DNA of 13,698 nt from Acidobacteriota bacterium (GTDB lineage: Bacteria > Acidobacteriota > Thermoanaerobaculia > Multivoradales > JAHEKO01), in assembly GCA_024638355.1 (NCBI GenBank), contig JAHEKO010000055.1, forward strand, positions 1-13,698. The letters are read 5' to 3'. Positions 5,831-13,698 of this stretch are shown here, piece by piece. The translations under genes were made by a program, and so were the position numbers. Each line of letters starts with the position of its first letter. The stretch's first letter is position 1. The notes below the pieces were generated by a model. That model was not told the origin of the DNA. It saw only the letters and a list, made by a program, of their open reading frames with translations, and did no database searches.

Positions 5831-8059
5831 ATGCCCTCGACCGAGCCTCCTCCGTCGGCGGCGGACGGGCACCGTCCGCTCGTCCTCGTCGTCGACGACG
5901 ACCCGCTGATGAACCTGTACGCGGCCGAGCGGCTCGCGGACGGAGGCTTCGACGTCGAGACGGTCGAAGACGGCCCGAGCGCTCTCGACGCGGTGCAGGG
6001 GCGTCATCCCGACCTGGTGATTCTCGACGTCCAGATGCCCGGCATGGACGGCTTCGAGACCTGTCGCCGCATCCGCCAGGCCGATCAGGGGCGCCACACG
6101 CCGATCCTCATGCTGACCGGCCTCGACGACCTGGCTTCGATCAAGAAGGCCTACGAGGCGGGCGCCACCGACTTCGCCACCAAGCCCGCGAACTGGACCA
6201 TCCTCGCCCACCGGATCGAGTACATGCTGCGCTCGGCCCGCTCGGCGAGCGATCTGCGTAGTAGCCGCGCTCGGCTCGCCAACGCTCAGCGCATCGCCCA
6301 GCTCGGCTACTGGGAATGGGACATCGTAAGCGGAGAAGTTCTCGTCTCGAGCCAGATGCGGCAGATCCTGGGGCTCGCCGACGACGAGCCGCTCGACTCC
6401 ATCGGGTCCCTGCTGCGACGGACCCATCCACAGGATCGCGAGCGGGTCCGCCAGGAGCTGTACGAGCTGGTCGAGGACGAGCAGTCGCGCGAGGTCCAGT
6501 TCCGCCTGCGGCTCGCCGAAGACGAAGAGCGCTACCTCCGTCAGCGCACCGAGCTCGCCGTCGACGGCAGCCACGGCACGAAGCGGATCACGGGCGTCGT
6601 CCTCGATATCACCGGTCAGCAGCGCGCCGAAGACCGCGCCCACTTCCTCGCCTCCTACGATCTGCTCACCGAGCTGCCGAACCGCCGGTCTTTCGCCGAC
6701 CAGCTCGACATCAGCCTCGCCGCAGCCGACCGTCACGATCGGCAGGTCGCGGTACTGCTGCTCGACCTGGATCGCTTCAACCGCATCAACGACACCCTCG
6801 GGCGCGGCGCGGGCGATCGCGCCCTGGTCGAGGTAGCCCATCGGTTGCGCACCCAGGTTCGCCGCTCCGACTCGGTCGGCCGCCCCGGCGGCGATCTGCT
6901 CGCCCGCCTCGGTGGCGACGAGTTCGCCGTGCTGCTCACCGAGCTCAAGGACGATCGGGAGGTCGCGACAGTGGCGCGCAGACTCGCCGCGGCGGTCTCC
7001 CGTCCGTTCCTCGTCGACTCCCATCAAGTCGTCCTGACGGCCAGCATGGGCATCTCCGTGTTCCCCGCGGACGGGACGGACAGCGAGACCCTGCTGGCCA
7101 ACGCCGAGGCGGCGCTCTACAACGCCCGAGCGCGCGGCGGCGATAGCTACCGCTTCTACTCGGCCGACCTGAACGCCGACGCGGTCGAGCGGCTCGCGCT
7201 CGAGACCGATCTCAGCGGCGCCCTGGACCGCGCGGAGCTCAGACTCGAGTACCAGCCGCTGTTCGAGGCCGCCTCGGGGGGAATCATCGGCGCCGAAGCG
7301 TTGATTCGCTGGCACCACCCGCAGCGCGGCCGCGTCGCGCCGGGGGAGTTCATTCCCATGGCGGAGCAGACCGGAGCGATCTTCGCCATCGGCGAATGGG
7401 TGTTGCGCACGGCCTGCGAGTCGGCGGTGCGGTGGCAGCGATCGGACCTTGGCGAGCTGAGCGTGTCGGTCAACCTCTCGGCGCGCCAGCTCGAGTGCGC
7501 CGACTTCGCCTCGACCGTCGAGGCCGTCCTGGCCGACACCGGGCTCGAGCCCCACCTGCTCAATCTGGAGCTCACCGAGAGCTTCCTGCTGGAGGACGTC
7601 GACCGCGCCGCTCTAGCTCTGGAGAAGCTCAAAGAGCTGGGTGTCCGCCTGTCTCTCGACGACTTCGGGACCGGCTACTCCTCGCTCAGCTATCTGATGC
7701 GTCTACCGCTCGACACCATCAAGATCGATCGGTCGTTCCTCAACGGAACCCCCGGCGAGCCGCTGAATCGCGCGATCACGACCGCGATCATCGGGCTGGC
7801 TCGGGGCGTAGGCATGGAGGTTGTGGCCGAGGGCGTCGAAACCGACGAGCAGCTCGAGTACCTGCGCCTCCAGGGCTGCGACACGCTTCAAGGCTTCCTG
7901 CTGAGTCGCCCCCTGCCGGCGGAGGAGTTGGAGGGCGTTCTCAACCTGCCGGCCACCCGCCAAAGAAAGAGCTCGGACGCCTCACCCACCACTTTTTCGG
8001 CGACGGCGAAATCCGGCACCGGAGCGGGCTCCCTCGCAAGCTCCGGCGGAAACGCGTAA
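5831..8059 (+). CDS. receiver-PAS-GGDEF-EAL c-di-GMP protein
   Basis: A cytoplasmic protein of 742 aa that should make and/or degrade c-di-GMP under phosphorylation control. The receiver (about 17-135) has VVDDD at 20-24, phospho-acceptor D66 (ILDVQMPG) and the KPAN lysine. A PAS domain (about 145-270, from [12 protein letters not shown] to VVLDITGQQ) follows. The GGDEF domain has an intact active site at 361-365 ([12 protein letters not shown]). The EAL domain has E489-A-L491, NLSARQL, LELTES, D610-D611 in [15 protein letters not shown] and EGVET, so phosphodiesterase activity is likely. No membrane segment is visible, and the last 35 or so residues are Ser/Ala/Gly-rich and probably disordered. 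It starts 4 nt after the upstream stop, so it is co-transcribed with two exported proteases. Its receiver makes it a possible recipient of phosphate from the downstream kinase's HPt domain. Confidence 0.95.
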   Translation: MPSTEPPPSAADGHRPLVLVVDDDPLMNLYAAERLADGGFDVETVEDGPSALDAVQGRHPDLVILDVQMPGMDGFETCRRIRQADQGRHTPILMLTGLDDLASIKKAYEAGATDFATKPANWTILAHRIEYMLRSARSASDLRSSRARLANAQRIAQLGYWEWDIVSGEVLVSSQMRQILGLADDEPLDSIGSLLRRTHPQDRERVRQELYELVEDEQSREVQFRLRLAEDEERYLRQRTELAVDGSHGTKRITGVVLDITGQQRAEDRAHFLASYDLLTELPNRRSFADQLDISLAAADRHDRQVAVLLLDLDRFNRINDTLGRGAGDRALVEVAHRLRTQVRRSDSVGRPGGDLLARLGGDEFAVLLTELKDDREVATVARRLAAAVSRPFLVDSHQVVLTASMGISVFPADGTDSETLLANAEAALYNARARGGDSYRFYSADLNADAVERLALETDLSGALDRAELRLEYQPLFEAASGGIIGAEALIRWHHPQRGRVAPGEFIPMAEQTGAIFAIGEWVLRTACESAVRWQRSDLGELSVSVNLSARQLECADFASTVEAVLADTGLEPHLLNLELTESFLLEDVDRAALALEKLKELGVRLSLDDFGTGYSSLSYLMRLPLDTIKIDRSFLNGTPGEPLNRAITTAIIGLARGVGMEVVAEGVETDEQLEYLRLQGCDTLQGFLLSRPLPAEELEGVLNLPATRQRKSSDASPTTFSATAKSGTGAGSLASSGGNA

Positions 8060-8084
8060 GTATCTCAATAAAAGATACTTACGC
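8054..8084. terminator. 12-bp perfect hairpin at the end of the operon
   Basis: GCGTAAGTATCT (8054-8065) and AGATACTTACGC (8073-8084) pair perfectly around a 7-nt AT-rich loop. The TAA stop at 8057-8059 lies in the left arm, and TTTG follows the right arm. The position suits a terminator for the three-gene operon. However, the stem is AT-rich and the T-run is short, so it could equally be a symmetrical operator for the kinase gene. Both uses are possible. Confidence 0.55.
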
Positions 8085-8088
8085 TTTG

Positions 8089-8102
8089 TCTCGGCGCCGA
8101 GA
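8089..8102. promoter_or_regulatory. 14-bp perfect palindrome upstream of the kinase gene
   Basis: TCTCGGCGCCGAGA reads the same on both strands. It lies 5 bp after the hairpin and about 28 bp before a -24/-12-like element. It is a candidate operator, though the bound protein cannot be named from the sequence. Confidence 0.4.
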
Positions 8103-8129
8103 TAGATACCCTCATAGCCATATCGAACC

Positions 8130-8143
8130 GGAATGCGGCTTGC
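8130..8143 (+). promoter_or_regulatory. candidate sigma-54 (-24/-12) promoter of the hybrid kinase
   Basis: GGAATG-N4-TTGC followed by T places GG and GC exactly 10 nt apart and matches the -12 block TTGCW fully. The -24 block matches less well (GGAATG against GGCACG). The predicted transcript start is near 8155, giving a leader of about 40 nt to ATG 8194. Inverted repeats lie 30-75 bp upstream. Together with the NtrC-type gene in the same window, this makes sigma-54 control plausible but unproven. Confidence 0.4.
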
Positions 8144-8157
8144 TCCCCAGAGGCATC

Positions 8158-8164
8158 GAGAAGG
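8158..8164 (+). promoter_or_regulatory. GAGAAGG site supporting an alternative TTG start at 8173
   Basis: GAGAAGG lies 8 nt before an in-frame TTG at 8173 but 29 nt before ATG 8194, which itself has no clear ribosome binding site. Starting at TTG would add seven residues before the signal peptide. The choice of start for the kinase is therefore open. Confidence 0.35.
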
Positions 8165-8193
8165 CGGGCCGATTGCCGCCTCGACAGCCTCTC

Positions 8194-11100
8194 ATGACCC
8201 GCCTCAGGATCCTCCCCGCCCTCCCCGCCCTCGCCGCCCTCGCGGCTCTGCTGGTGGCATCGGCCGGTCCGGCGCTGGCCGGAGACCGGAAGAACTACCG
8301 CTTCCAGCGCATCTCGCTCGATGAGGGGCTCTCTCAGGGCGCCGTTCACACCATCGTCCAGGATCGACACGGGTTCATCTGGTTCGGCACCCTCGAAGGC
8401 CTGAACCGGTTCGACGGCTACGAGTTCACCGTCTTCCAGCACGATCCAACCGACCCGCGATCGCTGTCGAACGACAGCGTTCGTACCATCGTCCAGGACA
8501 GCGACGGAGTGCTGTGGGTCGGCACCGACACCGGAGGTCTCGACCGCTTCAACGAAGCGGACGGCAGCTTCACCCATTTTCGACAGAGCACCGGCGATTC
8601 CGCCACGGCAAAGCGCGATCGGATCCGCGTGATCCACGAGGACCGCCAGGGATTCCTCTGGGTCGGCACCGACGGCGGCGGGCTCAGCCGCTTCGATCGC
8701 TCGACCGAGACCTTCGTCAACTTCGCCGCCGACCCGGCCGATCCGGCCGGTCTGAGCAAGGGCCATGTGCGGGACATCTACCAGGACGCGGCCGGCAGCC
8801 TCTGGGTGGCGACGGACGGCGGCGGCTTGAACGTCCTCGACCCCGAGACCGGCGGCTTTCGCCACTACCGGCACGATCCGGAGGATCCGCACAGCTTGAG
8901 CAGCGATCGGGTGCTGAGGATTCTGGAGGACGGCGCCGGCCGCATCTGGGTCGGTACCGCCGACGCCGGCATCAGCGTGCTCGACCGCCTCTCCGGCCGT
9001 TTCCGTCGCCACTCCCCCGGGGGCGATTCCGGGCTGCCGGCCGGACCCGTTCGCGCGATCTACGAGGATCGCTCCGGCTCGCTCCTGGTCGGAACCGAGA
9101 GCGGGCTCGCCGAGTGGGATCGCCAGCGTCAGCAGTTCGGCGTCTACCGTCACGATCCGGCCGATCCCTTCAGCCTGAGCAACGACGTCGTCCTGTCGAT
9201 CTTCCAGGACCGGGGTGGCGTCGTCTGGGTCGGTACCTACAACGGTCTCAGCAAGTGGAACCCGGCGACCGGCACCTTCCCGCACTATCCGGCCGACGCC
9301 TCCGACCCGACGAGGCTGAGCGCGGGCTACGTCAGCGCCTTCGCCGAGGGATCGGACGGCACGATCTGGGTCGCTACGCTGGGCGGCGGCCTGAACGCCT
9401 TCGATCCAGCCAGCGGGATCTTTCGGCGCTACCGGCACGATCCCGAGGTCGGCTCGAGCCTCGCGACCGACCGGCTCATGTCGCTTCTGGCCGATCGCCA
9501 CGGCGAGATCTGGATCGGCACCATGGGCGCCGGCCTCGACCGGCTCGATCCCGACACCGGCGAGGTCCGGCACTACCGGCACGACCCCTCCGATCCGTCG
9601 AGCCTGAGCAACGACGGCGTCACCGCCATTCACGAGGACCGCGAGGGACGCCTCTGGGTCGCCACCTACCGGGGCGGCCTCAACCGGCTCGATGCGGGCA
9701 GCGCGGAGTTCGAGCACTACCGGCACGACGAGTCCGACCCGCGCAGCCTCAGCAGCGATCGGGTGATCGCCATCCACGAGGACTCGGAGGGCGCGCTGTG
9801 GATCGGAACCGACGGCGGCGGGTTGAACCGGCTCGACCCCCGGACCGGCGAGATCGAACGCTACGGTCACGACCCCGGCAACCCCCACAGCCTGAGCCAC
9901 GACCACGTCTTCTCCATCTCCGAGGGTCCGCGCGGCGCGCTGTGGGTCGGCACCCAGGGGGGTGGGCTGAATCGTTGGTCGCACGCCAACCGCGCGACCG
10001 GGCGCGCCGTCTTCGACCGCTACCTCAAGAACGACGGTCTCCGCAGCGACGTCATCTACAGCCAGATCTGGGACGAGCGAGGCCACCTCTGGGTGGCTAC
10101 CAATCGAGGCCTGGCGGTGCTGAACCCGGCCTCCGGGACCTTTCGCAACTACAACACCAGCCACGGCCTGCAGAGCGAGGAGTTTAACTTCGCCGCCGCC
10201 CTCCGAGCCAGCGACGGCCTGATGTTCTTCGGTGGCATCAACGGCTTCAACGCCTTCTATGCCAGCGACATTCGCACCAACGAGCACATGCCGCCGCTGG
10301 CCCTGACCGCGGTCCTCAAGTCGAACGAGCCCGCGGTCTTCGATCGGCCGGTCGCCGATCTCGAGCAGATCGAGATCGACTACAGCCACCGCATGGTGAC
10401 GCTCGACTTCGCCGCGCTCGATTACACGGCGCCGGAAAAGAACCGCTACCGATACATGCTGGAAGGCTTCGATCGTACCTGGGTCGACCTGGGCAACCGC
10501 CATCGGGTGACCTACACCAACCTACCGCCCGGCCACTACGTCTTTCGCGTGCAGGGCGCCAACAACGATGGGCTTTGGAATCGCCGCGGGCTCTCCGTGC
10601 GCCTCGACTACCTGCCGGCGCCGTGGGCGACGTGGTGGGCGAAGACCGTCTACGCCGCCATCCTCGGGCTGCTCGCCTTCGCCTACGTCCGAGCCCAGAT
10701 GCGCAAGCGTGAGCGCGCCGCCGAGCTGGCCGCGACCAACAGCGCTCTCGAAGACGAGATCGCCCGGCGCGAGGCCAAAGAGCATGCGCTCGAGCGCGAG
10801 AAGCTCGCGGCCCAGCGAGAGCGGATCCGCGCCGAACGCTACTTCCAGGTCGCCGACGTCGTCATGCTGGTACTCGACCCCCTCGGGGTCGTGCGGCTGA
10901 TCAACTCGAAGGGCTGCGAGACTCTCGGCTACGAGGAAGCCGAGGTCGTCGGCAAGAACTGGTTCGACCACTTCGTAGCCGTAGAGTCGCTCGCCGAGCT
11001 CCGCCGCCGTTTCTCCGAGAACCGGGCCAACGAGTACTTCGAGTACCCGGTCAAGACGCGCGACGGAGGCGAGCGCCTCGTGGCCTGGCACACCACCTAC

Positions 11101-12792
11101 CTGACCGACGAGGCGGGCCGGCCGGCCGGCACGCTGAGCTCGGGCTCCGACATCACCTCGATCCGCAGCCTCCAGCGCGCCAAGGAGATAGCCGAGAGCG
11201 CGAACCGGGCCAAGTCCCAATTCCTGGCCAACATGAGTCACGAGATCCGCACGCCGATGAACGGCGTGCTCGGGATGACGGAGCTGCTTCTCGACACGCC
11301 GCTCGACCCGAAGCAGACGGACTACGCGACCAAGACGCGGCGCTCGGCGCTCCACCTGCTGCACATCATCGACGACGTGCTCGACTTCTCGAAGATCGAG
11401 GCCGGCCGGCTCGAGCTCGAGAACATCCCCTTCGACCTCGGGCAGCTCGTTCAGGAGGCCACTGCGACGTTCGAGGTGCCGGCTCGCCGGAAGGGACTGC
11501 GGCTGTCGAGCTCGCTCGCCGACGACGTGCCGACCGAGCTCATCGGCGACCCGACCCGGCTGCGCCAGATCCTCTTCAACCTGCTCGGCAATGCCATCAA
11601 GTTCACCGAATCCGGCGCCGTGAATCTCGACGTCGGCGGACGAGCTCTCTCGCACGAGGCGGCGGAGCTCCGTTTCGAGGTCACCGACAGTGGGATCGGT
11701 ATCGAAGAGGACAAACGCCGCGCCATCTTCGATTCGTTCCAGCAGGCGGACGGCTCGACCACCCGCAACTACGGTGGCACCGGCCTCGGCCTGTCGATCT
11801 GCAGCGAGCTGGTCCAGATGATGGGCGGCGAGATCGGCGTCGACAGCTCACCCGGAAGCGGCTCGACCTTCTGGTTCACGGTGGAGCTGATGCGCGGCGA
11901 GCGCCGGGCCGCGGGAGACGACGACTTCGAGACACGGGAGCGCCGGCCGGCGGCGCGCATCTCGCTCGCGGGGCACCGACTGCTGCTCGTCGAGGACAAC
12001 CCGATCAACCGGGACGTCGTGCGCGGAATGCTCGAGGGGCTGGGCGGCCGGGTCGACGTCGTCGCCAACGGCGCCGAAGCGGTCGAGGCGGCAACGGCGG
12101 CGAGCTACAGCCTGATTCTCATGGACTGCCAGATGCCGGTCCTCGACGGCTACGAGGCCACCCGAGAGATCCGCCGACAGGAGCGCGGGGAGGCGACTCC
12201 GATCGTGGCGATGACGGCGCACACCGTGGCCGGCGAGCGGCAAAAATGCCTCGACGCGGGCATGGACGAGTATCTGACCAAGCCTTTCACCCGCGACCGC
12301 CTTCTGGCCATGATCGCGGGGTTCCTGCCGGCCGCCGCCGACACCCAGCCGGATCCCGACCGCGCCGGCGAACCGGGCGGCGGAGACCCGGTCGAACGGA
12401 TCGCGAGCTTCACGACGGATACACCGGCGATCGATCGCGCCGCCCAGGATCGCTTTCTCTGGCAGGCACTGTCCCCCAAGAGCGCGCAGAAGGTCTTGAG
12501 CGCCTACATCGCGGCGTCTCCCGACCTGGTCGAAGAGATGACGACGGCGCTGGCCGCTCTCGATTACGACCGGCTGGCGAGCCTGGCGCATCGCTTCAAG
12601 TCGAACAACGCCATGATCGGCGCCACCCACCTCGCGCACCTCTGCGCCAAGCTCGATGCCGCCGCCCGCGCCGAGGAGGCCGGCGCGGCCTCCGAGCTTC
12701 TCGGCGAGGTCCGGGTCGAGTCCGGGCGGGTTCTGGAGGCTCTCGAGGGCGATCTCGTCGACTCCGAGCCCTCGATCGCCCACGCCCTTTGA
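8194..12792 (+). CDS. 14-blade propeller hybrid sensor kinase with REC and HPt
   Basis: A membrane sensor of 1532 aa related to hybrid two-component systems with Reg_prop domains. After a signal peptide (cleavage about A29/G30) come 14 propeller repeats of the form G-x-LWVGT-x-GGL-x-RFD, probably two seven-bladed propellers (to about residue 720). Many are joined by the linker YRHDP-x-DP-x-SLS. A Y_Y_Y domain follows (about 726-800: MLEGFDRTWVDLG, NLPPGHYVFRVQG), then one membrane span at 814-832, a short coiled coil, PAS (881-989), HisKA with H1016 (MSHEIRTPMN), and HATPase with N-box LLGNAIKF, DSGIGI and GGTGLGLSI. Last come a receiver with D1311 and an HPt domain with H1466 (AHRFKSN). All phosphorelay residues are intact. 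Classical members of this family end in an AraC-type HTH; this one does not, so the HPt should pass phosphate to a separate regulator. The ligand is unknown; polysaccharide fragments are typical for relatives. Confidence 0.95.
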   Translation: MTRLRILPALPALAALAALLVASAGPALAGDRKNYRFQRISLDEGLSQGAVHTIVQDRHGFIWFGTLEGLNRFDGYEFTVFQHDPTDPRSLSNDSVRTIVQDSDGVLWVGTDTGGLDRFNEADGSFTHFRQSTGDSATAKRDRIRVIHEDRQGFLWVGTDGGGLSRFDRSTETFVNFAADPADPAGLSKGHVRDIYQDAAGSLWVATDGGGLNVLDPETGGFRHYRHDPEDPHSLSSDRVLRILEDGAGRIWVGTADAGISVLDRLSGRFRRHSPGGDSGLPAGPVRAIYEDRSGSLLVGTESGLAEWDRQRQQFGVYRHDPADPFSLSNDVVLSIFQDRGGVVWVGTYNGLSKWNPATGTFPHYPADASDPTRLSAGYVSAFAEGSDGTIWVATLGGGLNAFDPASGIFRRYRHDPEVGSSLATDRLMSLLADRHGEIWIGTMGAGLDRLDPDTGEVRHYRHDPSDPSSLSNDGVTAIHEDREGRLWVATYRGGLNRLDAGSAEFEHYRHDESDPRSLSSDRVIAIHEDSEGALWIGTDGGGLNRLDPRTGEIERYGHDPGNPHSLSHDHVFSISEGPRGALWVGTQGGGLNRWSHANRATGRAVFDRYLKNDGLRSDVIYSQIWDERGHLWVATNRGLAVLNPASGTFRNYNTSHGLQSEEFNFAAALRASDGLMFFGGINGFNAFYASDIRTNEHMPPLALTAVLKSNEPAVFDRPVADLEQIEIDYSHRMVTLDFAALDYTAPEKNRYRYMLEGFDRTWVDLGNRHRVTYTNLPPGHYVFRVQGANNDGLWNRRGLSVRLDYLPAPWATWWAKTVYAAILGLLAFAYVRAQMRKRERAAELAATNSALEDEIARREAKEHALEREKLAAQRERIRAERYFQVADVVMLVLDPLGVVRLINSKGCETLGYEEAEVVGKNWFDHFVAVESLAELRRRFSENRANEYFEYPVKTRDGGERLVAWHTTYLTDEAGRPAGTLSSGSDITSIRSLQRAKEIAESANRAKSQFLANMSHEIRTPMNGVLGMTELLLDTPLDPKQTDYATKTRRSALHLLHIIDDVLDFSKIEAGRLELENIPFDLGQLVQEATATFEVPARRKGLRLSSSLADDVPTELIGDPTRLRQILFNLLGNAIKFTESGAVNLDVGGRALSHEAAELRFEVTDSGIGIEEDKRRAIFDSFQQADGSTTRNYGGTGLGLSICSELVQMMGGEIGVDSSPGSGSTFWFTVELMRGERRAAGDDDFETRERRPAARISLAGHRLLLVEDNPINRDVVRGMLEGLGGRVDVVANGAEAVEAATAASYSLILMDCQMPVLDGYEATREIRRQERGEATPIVAMTAHTVAGERQKCLDAGMDEYLTKPFTRDRLLAMIAGFLPAAADTQPDPDRAGEPGGGDPVERIASFTTDTPAIDRAAQDRFLWQALSPKSAQKVLSAYIAASPDLVEEMTTALAALDYDRLASLAHRFKSNNAMIGATHLAHLCAKLDAAARAEEAGAASELLGEVRVESGRVLEALEGDLVDSEPSIAHAL

Positions 12793-12818
12793 GGCGGAGG
12801 CGAAAGGCAGCCGCCGCG

Positions 12819-12850
12819 GCCGCGAGTCGAGCGAGCGGTAGACTCGCGGC
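12819..12850. repeat. 10-bp hairpin between the kinase and SIR2 genes
   Basis: GCCGCGAGTC (12819-12828) pairs perfectly with GACTCGCGGC (12841-12850) around a 12-nt loop, directly before the TTG at 12854. No T-run follows, only ATCTTG. It could end or attenuate kinase transcription, or mask the start of the SIR2 gene. Confidence 0.5.
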
Positions 12851-12853
12851 ATC

Positions 12854-13698
12854 TTGCCCGGCAAGCTAGCCAGGAATCGCCAGAAGCTCATCGCCGACTG
12901 CCGCTCCGGCGGCATTACCCTGGTCCTGGGCGCCGGGGTCTCGATGGGCCGCGGAGTACCGAGCTGGGGCGGGCTGGTGGCCGACGTCTGGAAGCAGACG
13001 AGAAAGCCCGCCGGCAAGAGCCGCTCCAAGCCGGCGAAGCCGCCGGCCTGGCTCCAGATCGATGACGCCGACTGGGAGCTGGTCCAGAAGGCCAGGGAGC
13101 TTCTGCAAGCCACCCCCGGCCTCGGCGCCGGCTTTGCCCGCCGCTTCGACGTCGCCGCGGTACCGCCGCATCCCCTCGCTTTTCAGATCCTGCTCGAGGA
13201 GATCGAGTACTCGCTGCGGCCCAAGCGCAGAGAGTCCGAGGATGCGATCGGCGACGCGCACCGGGAGCTCGTGCGACTCCTGCGCGAGCGTCTGTACAAG
13301 GACGTCGAGCCCGGAGGCGACGACTCGCTCTCGACCCTGGTCGAGATCCTGCGCGCCGACCAGAAGCGCGACCTGCAGCGAATCCGGCGGGTGATCTCGT
13401 TCAACGCCGACGATCTGCTCGAGCAGGGAGCGAACGAGGGGCACAGTCCCGGAAGGGATCCCGTGGCCTGGCCGATCTCACGCGCCAGCTTTCATCCGCG
13501 TACCGACCGAGGCGCCAACGACAGCCCGCCGATCTCCATCTACCACGTCCACGGCTACCTGCCGCAGAAGACGAAGCGGCGCGGCGCCGCCGACACCCTG
13601 GTCTTCACCGATGCCCAGTACTGGGAGTCGGTGGCGAACCCGACCTCCTTCGCCAACCGGACCGTCAGCTTCGCTCTCCACGACACCCACTGCGTGTT
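12854..13698 (+). CDS. SIR2-like NAD-binding protein (3' end outside the window)
   Basis: A frame open from TTG 12854 to the window end (281 codons), with an in-frame TAG at 12839 just upstream. TTG is therefore the first possible start; no clear ribosome binding site is visible. The protein starts LPGKLARNRQKLIADCRSGG and has the SIR2 NAD-binding motif LVLGAGVS (G26-A-G-V-S30) followed by VPSWGGL. Further on are SFNADDLLE (N184, D186), YHVHGYLP (catalytic-type H233-G) and LVFTDAQYW. This order is typical of SIR2-like domains (SIR2_2 type) of bacterial proteins, many of which are NAD-degrading effectors of antiphage systems. All visible active-site motifs are intact. A Lys/Pro-rich stretch at about 50-65 looks like a surface loop. 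The C-terminal part of the SIR2 fold and any partner domain or gene are missing, so the system type cannot be set. It is 61 bp from the kinase gene but probably functionally separate. Confidence 0.85.
   Translation, partial: MPGKLARNRQKLIADCRSGGITLVLGAGVSMGRGVPSWGGLVADVWKQTRKPAGKSRSKPAKPPAWLQIDDADWELVQKARELLQATPGLGAGFARRFDVAAVPPHPLAFQILLEEIEYSLRPKRRESEDAIGDAHRELVRLLRERLYKDVEPGGDDSLSTLVEILRADQKRDLQRIRRVISFNADDLLEQGANEGHSPGRDPVAWPISRASFHPRTDRGANDSPPISIYHVHGYLPQKTKRRGAADTLVFTDAQYWESVANPTSFANRTVSFALHDTHCV

Noticed and set aside
3793..5832. Minus-strand open frame of 679 codons with SPQAKP and VVP repeats
   Set aside because: It is the antisense reading of the two protease repeat arrays and the second protease. 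The repeats simply mirror the 18-bp units.
8514..10187. Plus-strand open frame of 557 codons inside the kinase gene
   Set aside because: It is an Arg-rich out-of-frame shadow of the propeller repeats, which are unmistakable in the kinase frame.
12866..13444. Minus-strand open frame of 192 codons at the right end
   Set aside because: It is antisense to the SIR2-like gene, whose motifs are clear on the plus strand.

Overview
The window is GC-rich, gene-dense bacterial DNA with strong third-position G/C bias. The content is a sigma-54 activator, secreted subtilases, a composite c-di-GMP enzyme, a giant propeller-type hybrid sensor kinase and a SIR2-like protein. This suits a large-genome environmental bacterium. 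Acidobacteriota is my guess for the lineage, from gene style only; no rRNA or marker gene is present to confirm it. I see no tRNA, rRNA, IS element or CRISPR array.

Layout: (1) 1-74, the last codons of an unidentified plus-strand gene. (2) 103-about 1545, minus strand, an NtrC-type response regulator (receiver, sigma-54 AAA+ domain, Fis-type HTH). (3) About 1546-1801, a divergent regulatory region with a perfect 10+5+10 inverted repeat, two smaller hairpins/palindromes and a -24/-12-like element. (4) 1802-8059, plus strand, a tight three-gene operon: two paralogous secreted S8 subtilases (overlapping ATGA) and then, 4 nt after the second stop codon, a REC-PAS-GGDEF-EAL protein. Each protease ends in exactly 11 tandem hexapeptides, DGFAWG in the first and DGFAWN-type in the second. 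(5) 8060-8193, a regulatory region with a 12-bp-arm hairpin, a 14-bp palindrome and a second -24/-12-like element. (6) 8194-12792, a periplasmic 14-blade propeller hybrid histidine kinase with PAS, HisKA, HATPase, receiver and HPt domains but no DNA-binding output. (7) 12854-end, a SIR2-like NADase-type protein cut by the window edge, with a TTG start.

Working model (inference): the propeller sensor reads an extracellular ligand and relays phosphate through its HPt domain. The recipients would be separate response regulators, for which the NtrC-type activator and the REC-GGDEF-EAL protein are the obvious local candidates. The activator would then drive the protease operon, and perhaps the kinase gene, with sigma-54 RNA polymerase. 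Extracellular repeat-bearing proteases, c-di-GMP turnover and sensing would form one signalling-secretion locus. The most distinctive feature is the pair of proteases whose tail repeats have each been homogenised to a different sixth residue while keeping the same copy number. The SIR2 gene is probably a separate unit and could belong to a defence locus continuing to the right.
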